A DNA stretch of 20,191 nucleotides from positions 1 to 20,191 of the IMG/VR virus record IMGVR_UViG_3300047552_001451, one strand, 5' to 3'. The position numbers and the translations under genes are program-made. Position 1 is the first letter of the stretch. Each line of letters opens with the position of its first letter. The notes below the pieces were generated by a model. It worked only from the letters and a program-made list of their open reading frames with translations. It had not been told where the DNA came from and made no database searches. Below are positions 1 through 9,267 of the stretch, in pieces. This DNA comes from a virus.

Positions 1-53
1 AGATTGTTAAGGCACTCAGAGAGCGGTTAGCTGAAAAGCTTGGCGACGTTTAG
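1..53 (+). CDS. 3' end of an upstream gene (partial)
   Basis: An open frame enters the window and stops at the TAG at 51-53. The visible tail reads IVKALRERLAEKLGDV, a charged amphipathic helix. The next gene starts 9 bases later on the same strand, so this is probably another structural gene of the same operon. Too little is visible to name it. Confidence 0.5.
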   Translation, partial: IVKALRERLAEKLGDV

Positions 54-62
54 TTAGCTCTG

Positions 63-3000
63 ATGGCACGACGCGTCAACATTTTTGGGCAACCACTGTC
101 TTATGACGTTGGTGTGGAGTACGTCGATCGCAAACCAGTTGATCGTTCACGACCAATCAATCCAGATGGCGATGATATTAGTACTGCAACTAAAGAGACA
201 GTTCTCAAATATGTTGAGGATCTTACCCATGGGGTTGAGGGCAATCGTGGAAATGAAAACGCATTTCCTGTTTCAGGAAATTCAAGCTTGGTTACATTTC
301 AATCTAGTGACGGTACAACACCCCCACTTTCTATTGCTTCAAACCAGGCTGGACAATATGTCGAACCATTCACGAAGACTAGTCAAATACTAGAGTCTTA
401 CTCAAATTCGTCACAAACCGCTCTGACCGATGGTGAACCCGCGCTCCAGACTCCTGGTGACGCAAGCTTCATCAAAAAAGGCAAGTCAAAGAGTGGTCAA
501 GTTGATGGTCATAAGCTGCTATCAGACAATAACGCGAACCTTAGTCCTGAAATTGAGAAGCGATACGTCTCACCAATTCTTACGAACAATCGATTTAGTC
601 CATCAAAAATAATGACGTCGATTGTCGGTCGCGATAAGAAATTTAACCCTGAACATCCATCACAAGGTTTCGGGAGTTATAAGCGTTACTCAAAACTTGG
701 AACAGATATGACTGATGGGCAGTTGGCTAACGTTGGCCCAATGCTCACTTTAAGAGCTACAAAAGAGCTTGACTCTATCTCATCAACTGGTTATGGACAA
801 GATGGGCCCGATGGTGCAGGCGCAAAAGCAGCATCACTGCTACCTGGCCTATCACAGATTGGCGTTGCCAAGGTGTCTACTGACGATCTACAGGTTGAAT
901 CCGTGCTTCGAGCTCTCATCGAAGGTGAGACCGAAGCGGTTAATGTTGCCGAAAACGAGAATGGGCCCCGCAAAGTTATCTCAATGACCACCTCATATGG
1001 TCAGATGAACAACGTGCTTGAGCAATTTTCGGGGCTTCTACCGCTTGGCATGGTTGCTGCCGGAGCTGCACTCGCAATCGCACTCAACGTTGCGATTCGT
1101 GCTGTGCTTGCCGTGTTTCTGCTTATTACTAACGCAAGTAATTCAACGTCGCAAAAGCGCGACGAAATTGGACGGTATTTGCCGGGCGACTCTCGTTTCA
1201 ATCCAGCTTTTCAGAAGACGACTTTTCCACCTGTACCTCTGCCTGCTAAGTTATTTGGCCTTGTTGAGACCGTCAATCCATACGGAGACGCAGTCAATGA
1301 AGGTATCAAAGTCTTTTTTGGTGGCAACATCGGCGGCAGTTTACAGCGCGTCATCGAGTCACCAGGTTTTTATGTTGCCCTCAGTCGCAACATTGTGCGC
1401 TCTGCTGCCGATTTGGCTCGTATTCTTGAGGATGTTGGACGTGGCAATCCCATTCAGATTGCTGAGAATATCATTAGCTTTGTTGAAGCCATCAAGTCCT
1501 CAAAGGTTGTGGCTGTGATGAACATGTTTGCGCAAATTGGTGACGTTGCATTATCACAAGCTGCACGCTTGCAAAAATACGAAGCCCAAGAAAACCGTGA
1601 TGGTGATTCTGAGATTGACAATATTGAGGGCTTGAATGCGATGCGCAATCGTAAACCAAGTAGTCTTGCACTGGCTTGGGGAGCTGCTACTACTAAGTCG
1701 ATTCTTTTGCTTCCAACATCGACAGGCAAGGCTATGCTGGCTGGGCGACCTAACACTTTCACGTCGATGTTATCCAATACGTCTGACACGCAAATGCAGC
1801 TCACTGATAGCAATCGCTTATCGGCAGAAGTAGTCGCAAGCATTGAGAGTGAGTTGAATGCGGAGTACATGCCATTTTATTTCCACGACTTGCGCACAAA
1901 CGAAATTGTCTCATTTCAAGCATTCTTGGTCAATCTTGGTGAGAGCTACTCACCCAACTGGGATAGTGTTGATGGCTATGGGCGCATTGATGCCATCAAG
2001 ATGTATCGCAGCACAGCACGAAAACTTGAACTAGCATTTTTCGTTGCAGCAACAAATCACGATGATTTCAATGCTATGTGGGTAAAGATCAACAAGTTGG
2101 TTACCTTGGTCTATCCACAGTGGTCGAAAGGTACCTTGTTGCGCGATGGTGACGGCAACCACTTCACACAGCCATTCTCACAAATCCCCACTGCTTCGCC
2201 TCTCATGCGCGTGCGCGTCGGTGATCTTTGGAAGAGCAATTATAGCAAATTCAACCTGGCACGCATCTTTGGCCTAGGTAGTGATGATACTTTCAAGTTA
2301 AAGGAATTCACGCACACTAGTGATGTGCCGAAGATCGAAGACAGTATTCAAGGTGCATTGTTCAAGATTAAGAACAATAACATGGAGTTGCCTCTTGATA
2401 CTGTGTGGCTACTAGAGCCAGGTGATTATGATGCTACCATCAATGATCAAGGTGCACTTGGTGCTGCTGGTGCTGCTCTTGCTTCTGTAGTCAACTCTGT
2501 TGGTGTCAAGACACCTTCAAATGCGCGCGTCACAGCTCGTATTCGCGTCTATGCTCGAGTAGTCATTATGAAGGCAATCAGCAAGTACGCATACGCGGTT
2601 AAGTTACTTGATGATGATGACATGCCTGATGTATACAAAAACGCAACGTTCATCGTATCACGTTCGCATCTCTCTATTACTGACGAGACATTGGTGACAA
2701 TGGGTGTCAAGGAAAAAGCGCTTATCGACGATCCGATCAATCAAAATCAACGCGCCGAGAAGATCGTTAACTTGTCACAGTTTTTTACAGCAGACAACAA
2801 TGCGCTCGTCAAGGCTTTTGAGTCGGCAAAAGGTCGTGGTTTGGCGTGTGTTGTTGAGAGTCTAAACTTTGATTGGATGGATGGTGGAAACATTCAATGG
2901 GAAACTGGTGAGGTAGGCTCTCGAGCTCCTAAAATGTGCAAAGTGAGTATGAGTCTATCCGTTGTTCACGACATTGCCCCTGGTCTTGATGCCAATGGCT

Positions 3001-3122
3001 TCAACCGTGCTCCTGTATATACAGTCGGAGCTGCAAGCAACGCCATGGCTGGTAATACGCCTGCCGATGAAGGCGAAGACATTAACACGGTCTTGAAAAA
3101 AGTTCGTAAGTCTCTCTTATAA
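63..3122 (+). CDS. large virion structural protein, probably baseplate/tail-tube region
   Basis: A 1019-residue protein starting at ATG 63, with no convincing Shine-Dalgarno. Residues 1-320 are polar and low in complexity. A long hydrophobic stretch lies at about residues 329-357 (MVAAGAALAIALNVAIRAVL and onward). The second half looks globular. Around residue 628 it has YSPNWDSVDGYGR followed by an alternating strand/helix block ending LVTLVYPQWS, a pattern I associate with phage tail-tube/baseplate junction proteins of the T4 gp48/gp54 kind. The C-terminus carries VHDIAPGLDANGFNRAP, which I recall from tail proteins of large phages. The LysM/gp53-like gene and another large structural gene directly downstream support a baseplate role. 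The exact homologue is inferred; an internal membrane segment is odd for a purely structural role and may be a buried hydrophobic helix or part of a DNA-ejection component. Confidence 0.6.
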   Translation: MARRVNIFGQPLSYDVGVEYVDRKPVDRSRPINPDGDDISTATKETVLKYVEDLTHGVEGNRGNENAFPVSGNSSLVTFQSSDGTTPPLSIASNQAGQYVEPFTKTSQILESYSNSSQTALTDGEPALQTPGDASFIKKGKSKSGQVDGHKLLSDNNANLSPEIEKRYVSPILTNNRFSPSKIMTSIVGRDKKFNPEHPSQGFGSYKRYSKLGTDMTDGQLANVGPMLTLRATKELDSISSTGYGQDGPDGAGAKAASLLPGLSQIGVAKVSTDDLQVESVLRALIEGETEAVNVAENENGPRKVISMTTSYGQMNNVLEQFSGLLPLGMVAAGAALAIALNVAIRAVLAVFLLITNASNSTSQKRDEIGRYLPGDSRFNPAFQKTTFPPVPLPAKLFGLVETVNPYGDAVNEGIKVFFGGNIGGSLQRVIESPGFYVALSRNIVRSAADLARILEDVGRGNPIQIAENIISFVEAIKSSKVVAVMNMFAQIGDVALSQAARLQKYEAQENRDGDSEIDNIEGLNAMRNRKPSSLALAWGAATTKSILLLPTSTGKAMLAGRPNTFTSMLSNTSDTQMQLTDSNRLSAEVVASIESELNAEYMPFYFHDLRTNEIVSFQAFLVNLGESYSPNWDSVDGYGRIDAIKMYRSTARKLELAFFVAATNHDDFNAMWVKINKLVTLVYPQWSKGTLLRDGDGNHFTQPFSQIPTASPLMRVRVGDLWKSNYSKFNLARIFGLGSDDTFKLKEFTHTSDVPKIEDSIQGALFKIKNNNMELPLDTVWLLEPGDYDATINDQGALGAAGAALASVVNSVGVKTPSNARVTARIRVYARVVIMKAISKYAYAVKLLDDDDMPDVYKNATFIVSRSHLSITDETLVTMGVKEKALIDDPINQNQRAEKIVNLSQFFTADNNALVKAFESAKGRGLACVVESLNFDWMDGGNIQWETGEVGSRAPKMCKVSMSLSVVHDIAPGLDANGFNRAPVYTVGAASNAMAGNTPADEGEDINTVLKKVRKSLL

Positions 3123-3143
3123 GATCTTGAAAGGAATCGAGTA

Positions 3144-3437
3144 ATGGCTATTTCTAGATATCGTCGAAGTGACGTGCTCGATTATGGTCGCCAATATGGC
3201 ACGGGCCGCGCTCACGAGGTCATTCGTGACGCGATCAAAAATGGTACCTTATCATTTAAAGCTATAACACTCACTGAAGCTCAAAGACTTGATCATCTTG
3301 CAGGCATCTATTATGGCAACGGTCGTTACGCGTGGATTATTGCTGCTGCAAGTGAAATTGGTTGGATGCTACAGGTCCCACCTGGCACCTATATTCGTAT
3401 TCCTGATTTTGACCAGATTCAACGATTGGTGGGCTAA
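3144..3437 (+). CDS. small baseplate protein, LysM / T4 gp53-like
   Basis: A 97-residue protein with a good ribosome site (AAAGGAA at 3130-3135, 8 bases before ATG 3144). Residues about 50-90 contain RLDHLAGIYYGNGRYAWII and then VPPGTYIRIP. This is the LysM-like arrangement of phage tail protein X and T4 baseplate wedge gp53: the helix L-D-x-L-A-x-x-Y-Y-G-x-x-R-Y, a W-x-I strand and a closing P-x-G-x-x-I-x-I-P strand. In T4 such a protein helps assemble baseplate wedges. Its stop overlaps the next start by one base (TAATG at 3435-3439), so the two are translationally coupled. Family assignment is by eye; the baseplate role follows from both motif and neighbours. Confidence 0.65.
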   Translation: MAISRYRRSDVLDYGRQYGTGRAHEVIRDAIKNGTLSFKAITLTEAQRLDHLAGIYYGNGRYAWIIAAASEIGWMLQVPPGTYIRIPDFDQIQRLVG

Positions 3438-6217
3438 TGGCTACTAAGCCTGGTGAGAATATTAATCAGCTGCAAAAGCTATATCGTATTGTCACACCTA
3501 GTGATCTTATTGGTCGTTATAAACTTGAGAAGATTGGTGCAAAGGATGCTGACGAGGACGCTATGGGCAAGCTGCTCAACGTTTTCATTAACACAGCCGA
3601 CGATACAGGTGTATCGGGGTTGCTAAAGTACTCAGAGATCAAGGAGCAACTCGAAAGTCTACAACTCAAGAGCCAACAAAAAGAAGAGCTAAAGAAGTAC
3701 GTTAATCTACACGAGAAAGACTCGATAGAGAGTGTACTTGGCAGTAATGCCAACAAAGCATCTTCTACAGAGTTGCGCGTCATTAGTCTCAAAACGCCAA
3801 TGCTCGGACTTTCGTTGCGAGATGTGAATAAGGTCGGCACCTTTTTAAACGCAGTGCCGTCCATTGAGTTATCCAGATGTGTGCCGCGGCTCGAAATTCA
3901 GTTCGAAACTGCTTTCACTAACGCTGCTGAACGTACAGCAGCCGAATTATCGTCCCAGGCCCCAACGTTGCTAAAATATCTCAATGGTGACGCAAAACAA
4001 TATGGCGCGGCTGACAGAGCAATGGCTGATGCATCAACGCGTGGCTCAACCACAGAGGTCTCGCGCATGGTATCTGGTATGGAGTTGTTTACAACCCCAC
4101 AAACACTTGTATCTCCTGATTCAACACTGCTTGCGCGGCAAACACCAGTACTTGATAGATTCTCAAGTTTGATGAGTATTGATTCGTTGGAGATTACTGC
4201 TGTGCCTGCAGGAGGTACTTTCTCTAACAAGACAGCTCGCCTTAATCTTATTCTTCATGACCGTTCACGACTACACGAGGTGGCCAGTCTCATCAAGCCG
4301 GATGCTTACAGTCAGACAACTGTTTCACTTACGTATGGCTGGTCACATCCTGATACTACAGGCGAGAATCCGGTTGCTGATCTCATTAACAGTATCGGTG
4401 TCTCGAATGAAAAGTATAACATCTATAATTCGTCATTTAGTTTTGGACAAGGGGGAGGCGTTCGTATCACATTACAACTCTCAATGAAGGGGACGAACGA
4501 ACTCCGTGTAGTGCGAATCGCTGACAGTGAGAAGTTCTTCAATCTCAATGTACAGTTAGAAGCTCTCTCACGGGCAATTCGTGATGCGCAACAAAAGTTT
4601 TCAGGTTTGACTAAACCTGATTATGTGCAGGAGGACGTTCGCGTTTATCAAATTATCGATGCTGCAGCTAACAATGGAGAACTTGTCGAAAACTACACAA
4701 TAAAAGACAAGGATAAGCTACGAAAACTAATCAAACAATTGCAAGATAGCCCTGCTAACAAGGGCAACACAGCAGTTCTTCAGGATTTGAAGACCTTCAT
4801 GACCAATATGGAGAGTTTTCTAGACGGCGCGCAAGCACGTAATGAGCTTCTGGATCGTGATGCCAAAAAGAACAACAAGATGGCTCGTGTTGATGACGTA
4901 CTTGGCAAACGTTTTGCAAACATGATTGGCCATCAAGAAGATGGTACTTTCTCTGCAGCGAAAGATCCATATCTTGATGAGACCGCTGAATACTGGTCAC
5001 AGGGATTCATGGCGCGCGAAAAATCACAAATAGAAAACGAGATCAGTGGCAAGTCAAAAGAGCCTCGCAAGTTTGTCTCACTTGCAAAACTGCTACTGAC
5101 ATACGTTGGTATCCCCTTGCAAGCAATGGGTACTGTTGATGAAGTGCAGTTTGTTTACTATCCTTTCAACTCCGAGGCCGGTTATGCTCGCAACACATCA
5201 CTTGCATCATTTCCTGTAGAGACACAGTACTTCCGAGACGTAATGGCTGACTATGCCAAACGTAAACGCAACGCAAACATCACCATTGCTGAGTTTATAC
5301 AGCTTCTTGCTACAACTGTGCTTTCTGATGTGCGTCATCCAGCGTATGGCATGCGTGAGATCTACGCAAATCGTGATCCAAGTAAGCCAAACCAAGCCCC
5401 GGCGCTTCTGCCTGGGAAGAATGTGGAGAATGTCAGTAACGAGATCGCAAAGAAATTTGGTGGTGTCTTTCGAAAGCCTGTTGTTGAAATTCAGATTGAG
5501 TGTCGGGGTGGTCGTCCACTGAAGCAAGGTGAATTGCCGTCAGATAAAGAAGGTGATCGCATCATACGCATTCATATTTATGATAAATTGAGCAGCGCAT
5601 ATGAGCCAACTCTTAAAGTACTTGAAGCTCAACAAGGACTCGAGAAACTAAAAACAGAAAGGGACACTGTTGCCTTTAATAATCTAAAGGAGATTGCTAA
5701 CCAGATTGGTCTTAATCTTAATGATAAGAAGTTCCGTTCGTATGAAGATTTAAAGCGATTCATCTCGCAAGTCACACCGGTACTCAATTATGGTGCTAAT
5801 AGCGGCGGTATTATTGCTGCAACTGTGCAATCTATGCAAAACTCTGACCTTGCTACCGTCAATATGCAAAGAGCAATGGGTCAACCTTATAATTCCGAGC
5901 CGAACAGTTCGTCAGTATCAGCCATTCCACTTCGTATACAGCCTTCCCAACTTGATATAACACTCTTTGGGTGTCCATTACTCAACCTTGCACAGCAGTT
6001 TTTTGTTGACTTTTCGACTGGTACAACAGTCGATGATCTCTACACACTTACGCATCTTTCTCATACTATTGCTGCTGGTAAGTTCGAGTCAACGGCAAAA
6101 CTTACGCCAATGAACGCCTACGGCGCATATGAATCTGTCTCTAGTAAAATTACCAGCCTAAAAGAGACAATTGATGAATTGCTCAAGAAAACAAATCCTA
6201 TGAAAACATGGGGCTGA
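3437..6217 (+). CDS. large virion structural protein, probably baseplate
   Basis: A 926-residue protein coupled to the gene before it (TAATG). A charged, probably coiled-coil stretch lies at about residues 65-98. A beta-rich domain around residues 250-340 includes LILHDRSRLHEVASLI and VSLTYGWSHPD, a tyrosine-glycine-tryptophan block I associate with large-phage baseplate proteins. A long helical, lysine-rich middle (about 370-530) follows. The C-terminal part (about 832-890) reads like a hub or tail-spike scaffold domain, with PSQLDITLFGCPLL and LTHLSHTIAAGKFESTAKL; strands of the form HTI-x-x-G-x-F-x-T are common at the ends of hub proteins of contractile tails. No enzymatic motif is seen. 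Position after the gp53-like gene supports a baseplate part; the exact subunit is unknown. Confidence 0.6.
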   Translation: MATKPGENINQLQKLYRIVTPSDLIGRYKLEKIGAKDADEDAMGKLLNVFINTADDTGVSGLLKYSEIKEQLESLQLKSQQKEELKKYVNLHEKDSIESVLGSNANKASSTELRVISLKTPMLGLSLRDVNKVGTFLNAVPSIELSRCVPRLEIQFETAFTNAAERTAAELSSQAPTLLKYLNGDAKQYGAADRAMADASTRGSTTEVSRMVSGMELFTTPQTLVSPDSTLLARQTPVLDRFSSLMSIDSLEITAVPAGGTFSNKTARLNLILHDRSRLHEVASLIKPDAYSQTTVSLTYGWSHPDTTGENPVADLINSIGVSNEKYNIYNSSFSFGQGGGVRITLQLSMKGTNELRVVRIADSEKFFNLNVQLEALSRAIRDAQQKFSGLTKPDYVQEDVRVYQIIDAAANNGELVENYTIKDKDKLRKLIKQLQDSPANKGNTAVLQDLKTFMTNMESFLDGAQARNELLDRDAKKNNKMARVDDVLGKRFANMIGHQEDGTFSAAKDPYLDETAEYWSQGFMAREKSQIENEISGKSKEPRKFVSLAKLLLTYVGIPLQAMGTVDEVQFVYYPFNSEAGYARNTSLASFPVETQYFRDVMADYAKRKRNANITIAEFIQLLATTVLSDVRHPAYGMREIYANRDPSKPNQAPALLPGKNVENVSNEIAKKFGGVFRKPVVEIQIECRGGRPLKQGELPSDKEGDRIIRIHIYDKLSSAYEPTLKVLEAQQGLEKLKTERDTVAFNNLKEIANQIGLNLNDKKFRSYEDLKRFISQVTPVLNYGANSGGIIAATVQSMQNSDLATVNMQRAMGQPYNSEPNSSSVSAIPLRIQPSQLDITLFGCPLLNLAQQFFVDFSTGTTVDDLYTLTHLSHTIAAGKFESTAKLTPMNAYGAYESVSSKITSLKETIDELLKKTNPMKTWG

Positions 6218-6236
6218 AGTGACCTAACCTGCGGTT

Positions 6237-7382
6237 GTGATCTGTGTTGACCGTGCTCTTTGCTCTTTTGAAAAACACATTGTCGTGAATGGCAAGGTCT
6301 CTCTTGTTAAGAAGCGTCCTGTCTGTGACTGGATTGGAAATTCCGTCAGTCATGTTGATCCATATTGTCTTCGAACGCTTTTTAATCTTGAAAATAAGAC
6401 TTTTGATGTGACTCCCCCGGTACGATATGTCGAAATGACTCGTTTCTTTGGTCGCAAAGATACTTGGGAATTTGTTCACCCAACGCATCGCTTATGGTGG
6501 GCTGTTGATTTGGCAAAGGCAGCAGAAGATCTCGCAATGAAATGTCAGCGAGTTTACCATTGTGAAATCTTTGTTCCAACTAGTCAGATCTTTGAACAAC
6601 TGAAGCCTTGGCGCATTGATCCTTCTATCGCTAACTCTGACGATGTCAACGCACTTACCTGTATGCCTGACGCCGACGGTTGGGTATATCCACCAACATA
6701 TAACCGCTTTGGCACCAGAACAGGTCGCTTGACCATCACACATGGTCCGCGTGTGCTCACTGTCAAACAAGATACACGTGCTCTCTTTAGACCGATCGAT
6801 GAGAATCATGAGTTGGTGCAGTTTGATTTCTCTTCGCTTGAAGCGCGCGTTGCCTTAGCACTCGCCGGTCGTGAGGTGAGCGTTGATGCCGATCCGTATC
6901 ATATCATTGCTAAGCTGATGAATGTCAAGGAGCGCGACGATGCAAAGAGCGCTACATTTGCTGCTCTTTACTCTGACCCCACTGCAACTACACAAAAGGA
7001 TCCTCGTGTATCAAGGGTGCGTCGCATTTTTAAGTTGGGTGAGACATTTGCCTCTTTAAAACAGAATTGGCAGCGCGAAGGCGCGGTTCGCAATCTGTAC
7101 GGAAGACTTATTTCTGAGCCAGAAGAGGCAACACTCTACAACAATTACGTTCAGTCAACGGGAGCAGATGTAGTGCTTCTTGGTTTTAAACAGTTGATCA
7201 CTGTATTACTCGAACTTGAGTGTGTACCGCATTTTTTACTTCACGATGCTCTTTTTGTGTCAGTTCCCAAAAGAAGACTTCAAGAAGCTTCACAGGTCGC
7301 TATCGAGGGCGTTACGGTTAAGAATTTTGCGCTTTCATTCCCAATTAAGACGTCGATCGTAGAAAAGAGACCTACGGTTTGA
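6237..7382 (+). CDS. short family A DNA polymerase (polymerase domain only)
   Basis: A 381-residue protein with the polymerase core of the Pol I family. Motif A is FDFSSLEARVALALAG (metal-binding D197, E202). Upstream is the TGRL block (about 162-165). D219-x-x-H222 corresponds to the D-x-H before the O helix. Motif B/O-helix has R233, K237, F241 and Y245 at the canonical four-residue steps. Motif C is LLHDALFVSV, with H336-D337 followed by Ala where most family members have Glu. Residues 287-315 (NLYGR, QSTGADVVLLGF) match the region leading to motif C. There is no 3'-5' exonuclease domain, and the 5'-3' nuclease is a separate gene at 12913-13899. Start is GTG 6237, 19 bases after the structural gene, with no clear ribosome site. 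An ATG near 6435 is an alternative but would discard about 66 residues. It presumably makes phage DNA with the helicase and SSB encoded nearby. Confidence 0.85.
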   Translation: MICVDRALCSFEKHIVVNGKVSLVKKRPVCDWIGNSVSHVDPYCLRTLFNLENKTFDVTPPVRYVEMTRFFGRKDTWEFVHPTHRLWWAVDLAKAAEDLAMKCQRVYHCEIFVPTSQIFEQLKPWRIDPSIANSDDVNALTCMPDADGWVYPPTYNRFGTRTGRLTITHGPRVLTVKQDTRALFRPIDENHELVQFDFSSLEARVALALAGREVSVDADPYHIIAKLMNVKERDDAKSATFAALYSDPTATTQKDPRVSRVRRIFKLGETFASLKQNWQREGAVRNLYGRLISEPEEATLYNNYVQSTGADVVLLGFKQLITVLLELECVPHFLLHDALFVSVPKRRLQEASQVAIEGVTVKNFALSFPIKTSIVEKRPTV

Positions 7383-7385
7383 CGT

Positions 7386-7616
7386 ATGTCAAACACCTAC
7401 GTGCGCTTTATCGACGTTGTTACTGGTAATATCCATCACGGGGTTTGGTTGCCAATCGAACATGTTTTTGGTTTTCGATCGGGCGATATATTGAATTTTT
7501 CTGGCGATCGTTATGAACTTCTCAAAAAAGAGTTTGAGATCGATACAAAAGAAGCTGTTTCACACGAAGGCGGTGAAATTGATGTCAAACTTTATGTGAA
7601 GAGGACTGAATGCTGA
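7386..7616 (+). CDS. hypothetical protein, 76 residues
   Basis: A small, beta-rich soluble protein starting at ATG 7386, three bases after the polymerase stop and overlapping the next gene by 7 bases. The sequence has WLPIEHVFGF and later DVKLYVKR. No known motif, signal peptide or membrane segment is visible. The tight packing between polymerase and HD-domain genes supports a real gene in the replication operon. Function unknown. Confidence 0.7.
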   Translation: MSNTYVRFIDVVTGNIHHGVWLPIEHVFGFRSGDILNFSGDRYELLKKEFEIDTKEAVSHEGGEIDVKLYVKRTEC

Positions 7617-8206
7617 GCGAAGAACAAATTGTTAAAAATTGGGAGAAATATAGTACTCTGCTTGCGCAAACCGGAGCTCATCGAACCGAACAGATTCAAG
7701 CATTATTAGATCATCTTGGTGATCGTTTAGTAATGTGCCCCGCTTCATCGAAGAAGAATTACCACAACTGTTTTGTTGGTGGTCTTGTTGATCATTCATT
7801 ACGCGTCTTGAAGAACTGTACACGACTTATTAGAGTGTCACCGGAAGTATTCGGTAGTATTCCAGAGGAATCGGTTGTTTTCGCAGCATTGTTTCATGAT
7901 TTAGGCAAGGTTGGAGACCTCGATAATGACCGTTATTTGCCCCAAACAAGTGATTATTACAAGTCACGTGGTAATCTGTTTGAACATAACAAGGCCGTAG
8001 TGGCAAAAAATGTACACTCGAGTCTATTCTTGCTTCAACATTTTGGTATAAAAATGACCTATGACGAATTTGAAGCTGTGCTTCTTAACGATGGAATGAT
8101 CGTTGAAGAGAACAAACATTATTGTATGAGTGAAACACCTTTAGCACTTCTTGTAATGACCGCAGATAGACTTGCTTGCGAACAAGAGAAGCAACTGACA
8201 ATGTAA
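7610..8206 (+). CDS. HD-domain phosphohydrolase
   Basis: A 198-residue protein with the metal ligands of the HD superfamily: H62 in GGLVDHSLRVL, the H96-D97 pair in FAALFHDLGKVGD, and D186 in VMTADRLA. H52 and H126 lie nearby and may add to the metal site. HD proteins cleave phosphate esters, often of nucleotides or cyclic nucleotides. A typical HD layout (H...HD...D) fills most of this short protein, so no second domain is likely. ATG 7610 is preceded by AAGAGGA at 7599-7605 and lies within the end of the preceding gene. Its place between polymerase and SSB suggests a nucleotide-pool or signalling role, but the substrate cannot be read from sequence. Confidence 0.85.
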   Translation: MLSEEQIVKNWEKYSTLLAQTGAHRTEQIQALLDHLGDRLVMCPASSKKNYHNCFVGGLVDHSLRVLKNCTRLIRVSPEVFGSIPEESVVFAALFHDLGKVGDLDNDRYLPQTSDYYKSRGNLFEHNKAVVAKNVHSSLFLLQHFGIKMTYDEFEAVLLNDGMIVEENKHYCMSETPLALLVMTADRLACEQEKQLTM

Positions 8207-8304
8207 AACCAAGAAATGCTTGAAGTGATCTATATTTAGATGTGATCGGGACAGATGATCTCGATTTTCTAAACACGTAATAAACACAAGAAAGTAACAT
8301 TAAA
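8207..8304 (+). promoter_or_regulatory. AT-rich leader of the SSB gene, candidate promoter/operator
   Basis: A 98-base gap in an otherwise tightly packed block. It has a perfect inverted repeat ATCTA-TATT-TAGAT at 8228-8241 and three copies of TGATC at 8226, 8243 and 8256. The SSB is normally a highly expressed protein, so its own promoter or an autoregulatory site would make sense here. No clear -35/-10 pair was identified; the ribosome site before ATG 8305 is weak (AAGAAAG). Assignment is inference. Confidence 0.3.
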
Positions 8305-9237
8305 ATGGCAATTGACATTAATGCAATTCGTAAACGTATGGAAGCCATCTCTGGCGGCGGAAATAAAAATAATAACAAGTTCAAGCGTTGGACTTATGAA
8401 GCACCAGGCACCTATCGACTTCGTGTGCTTCCTTTCAAAAATACTGATCCGGGTATGCCGTTTCCTGAACGAATTGTGTATTTTGGCATTAGTGCTGACG
8501 GTAAGGGTATGATTGTTTCACCTGAGAATGCCGGTCAACAAGATCCTATTAAGAATCTTCGCATAAGTCTTTTCAATGATGCCAAGAACGCTGCTACGCC
8601 TGCTGAAGCTGACGAACTGCAGGAAATGGCTAAAAAGCTCAAGTCGAAGACAGTAAACTGTGTTGCCGTAATCGATCGTGCTCACGAAGAAGAAGGCCCT
8701 CAAATGTGGGGTCCCAATTGGACTGATGTGCAGCAGTTACTTGCGCTTTTCCTTACTGAGGTGGGTGATTACACAGACGTTGGACCCGATGGTTGCGATC
8801 TTGAACTTGTTGTCACACCTGGTAAAAAAATAGTACAGAGCGGAAAACGAAAAGGACAGCCAGTCTTAGAAGCAAAGATTAACGCTTGTCGAAAGAATAG
8901 TCCGGCCGCAAAGGATGATGCTCAACTTCAAGCTTGGCTTGATACTATGCCAATTGTTGATGAGTATTATCCTGTTACTTCAACTGAAGAGACAGCTAGA
9001 AAACTACAAGAGTGGCTTGATGCTGGCGTTACAAATGTTCATGGCGATGACACTGAGCGTGGCGGAACTTCTAAAGAAGTAAAACAAGAAGAAAAGGTTG
9101 TTAAAACTGAAACCGTCAAAACTATTGACAAGAAAACCGCGCCAAAGCCACCTGTGACGAAGAAACCACTTCTTCAATCTGTTGAAGATGATCTCGATTC
9201 AGCGTTAGATGACCTTAACAGTAATGATGACTCCTGA
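8305..9237 (+). CDS. single-stranded DNA-binding protein, T4 gp32-like
   Basis: A 310-residue protein with the layout of phage gp32-type SSBs. A basic, glycine/asparagine-rich N-terminal segment (about 8-28) would serve self-association. A core OB-like domain follows, with RWTYEAPGTYRLRVLPF (28-44), the MPFPERIVYF strand, CVAVIDRAHEEEGPQMWGPN (119-138) and a strand pair about 165-195. A linker rich in Lys and Pro follows, and the last residues are strongly acidic (EDDLDSALDDLNSNDDS), the usual docking tail for replication partners. The cysteine/histidine set of the T4 gp32 zinc site is not apparent. It would coat ssDNA during replication and recombination, working with the RecA encoded downstream. 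A strong terminator follows the gene. Confidence 0.8.
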   Translation: MAIDINAIRKRMEAISGGGNKNNNKFKRWTYEAPGTYRLRVLPFKNTDPGMPFPERIVYFGISADGKGMIVSPENAGQQDPIKNLRISLFNDAKNAATPAEADELQEMAKKLKSKTVNCVAVIDRAHEEEGPQMWGPNWTDVQQLLALFLTEVGDYTDVGPDGCDLELVVTPGKKIVQSGKRKGQPVLEAKINACRKNSPAAKDDAQLQAWLDTMPIVDEYYPVTSTEETARKLQEWLDAGVTNVHGDDTERGGTSKEVKQEEKVVKTETVKTIDKKTAPKPPVTKKPLLQSVEDDLDSALDDLNSNDDS

Positions 9238-9267
9238 GTTAATTTAGATAATTAACGCGTGAAGACT

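Noticed and set aside
1018-1518. 166-residue + strand frame inside the first structural gene
   Set aside because: Leucine- and serine-rich shadow of the long structural frame with no motif or ribosome site.
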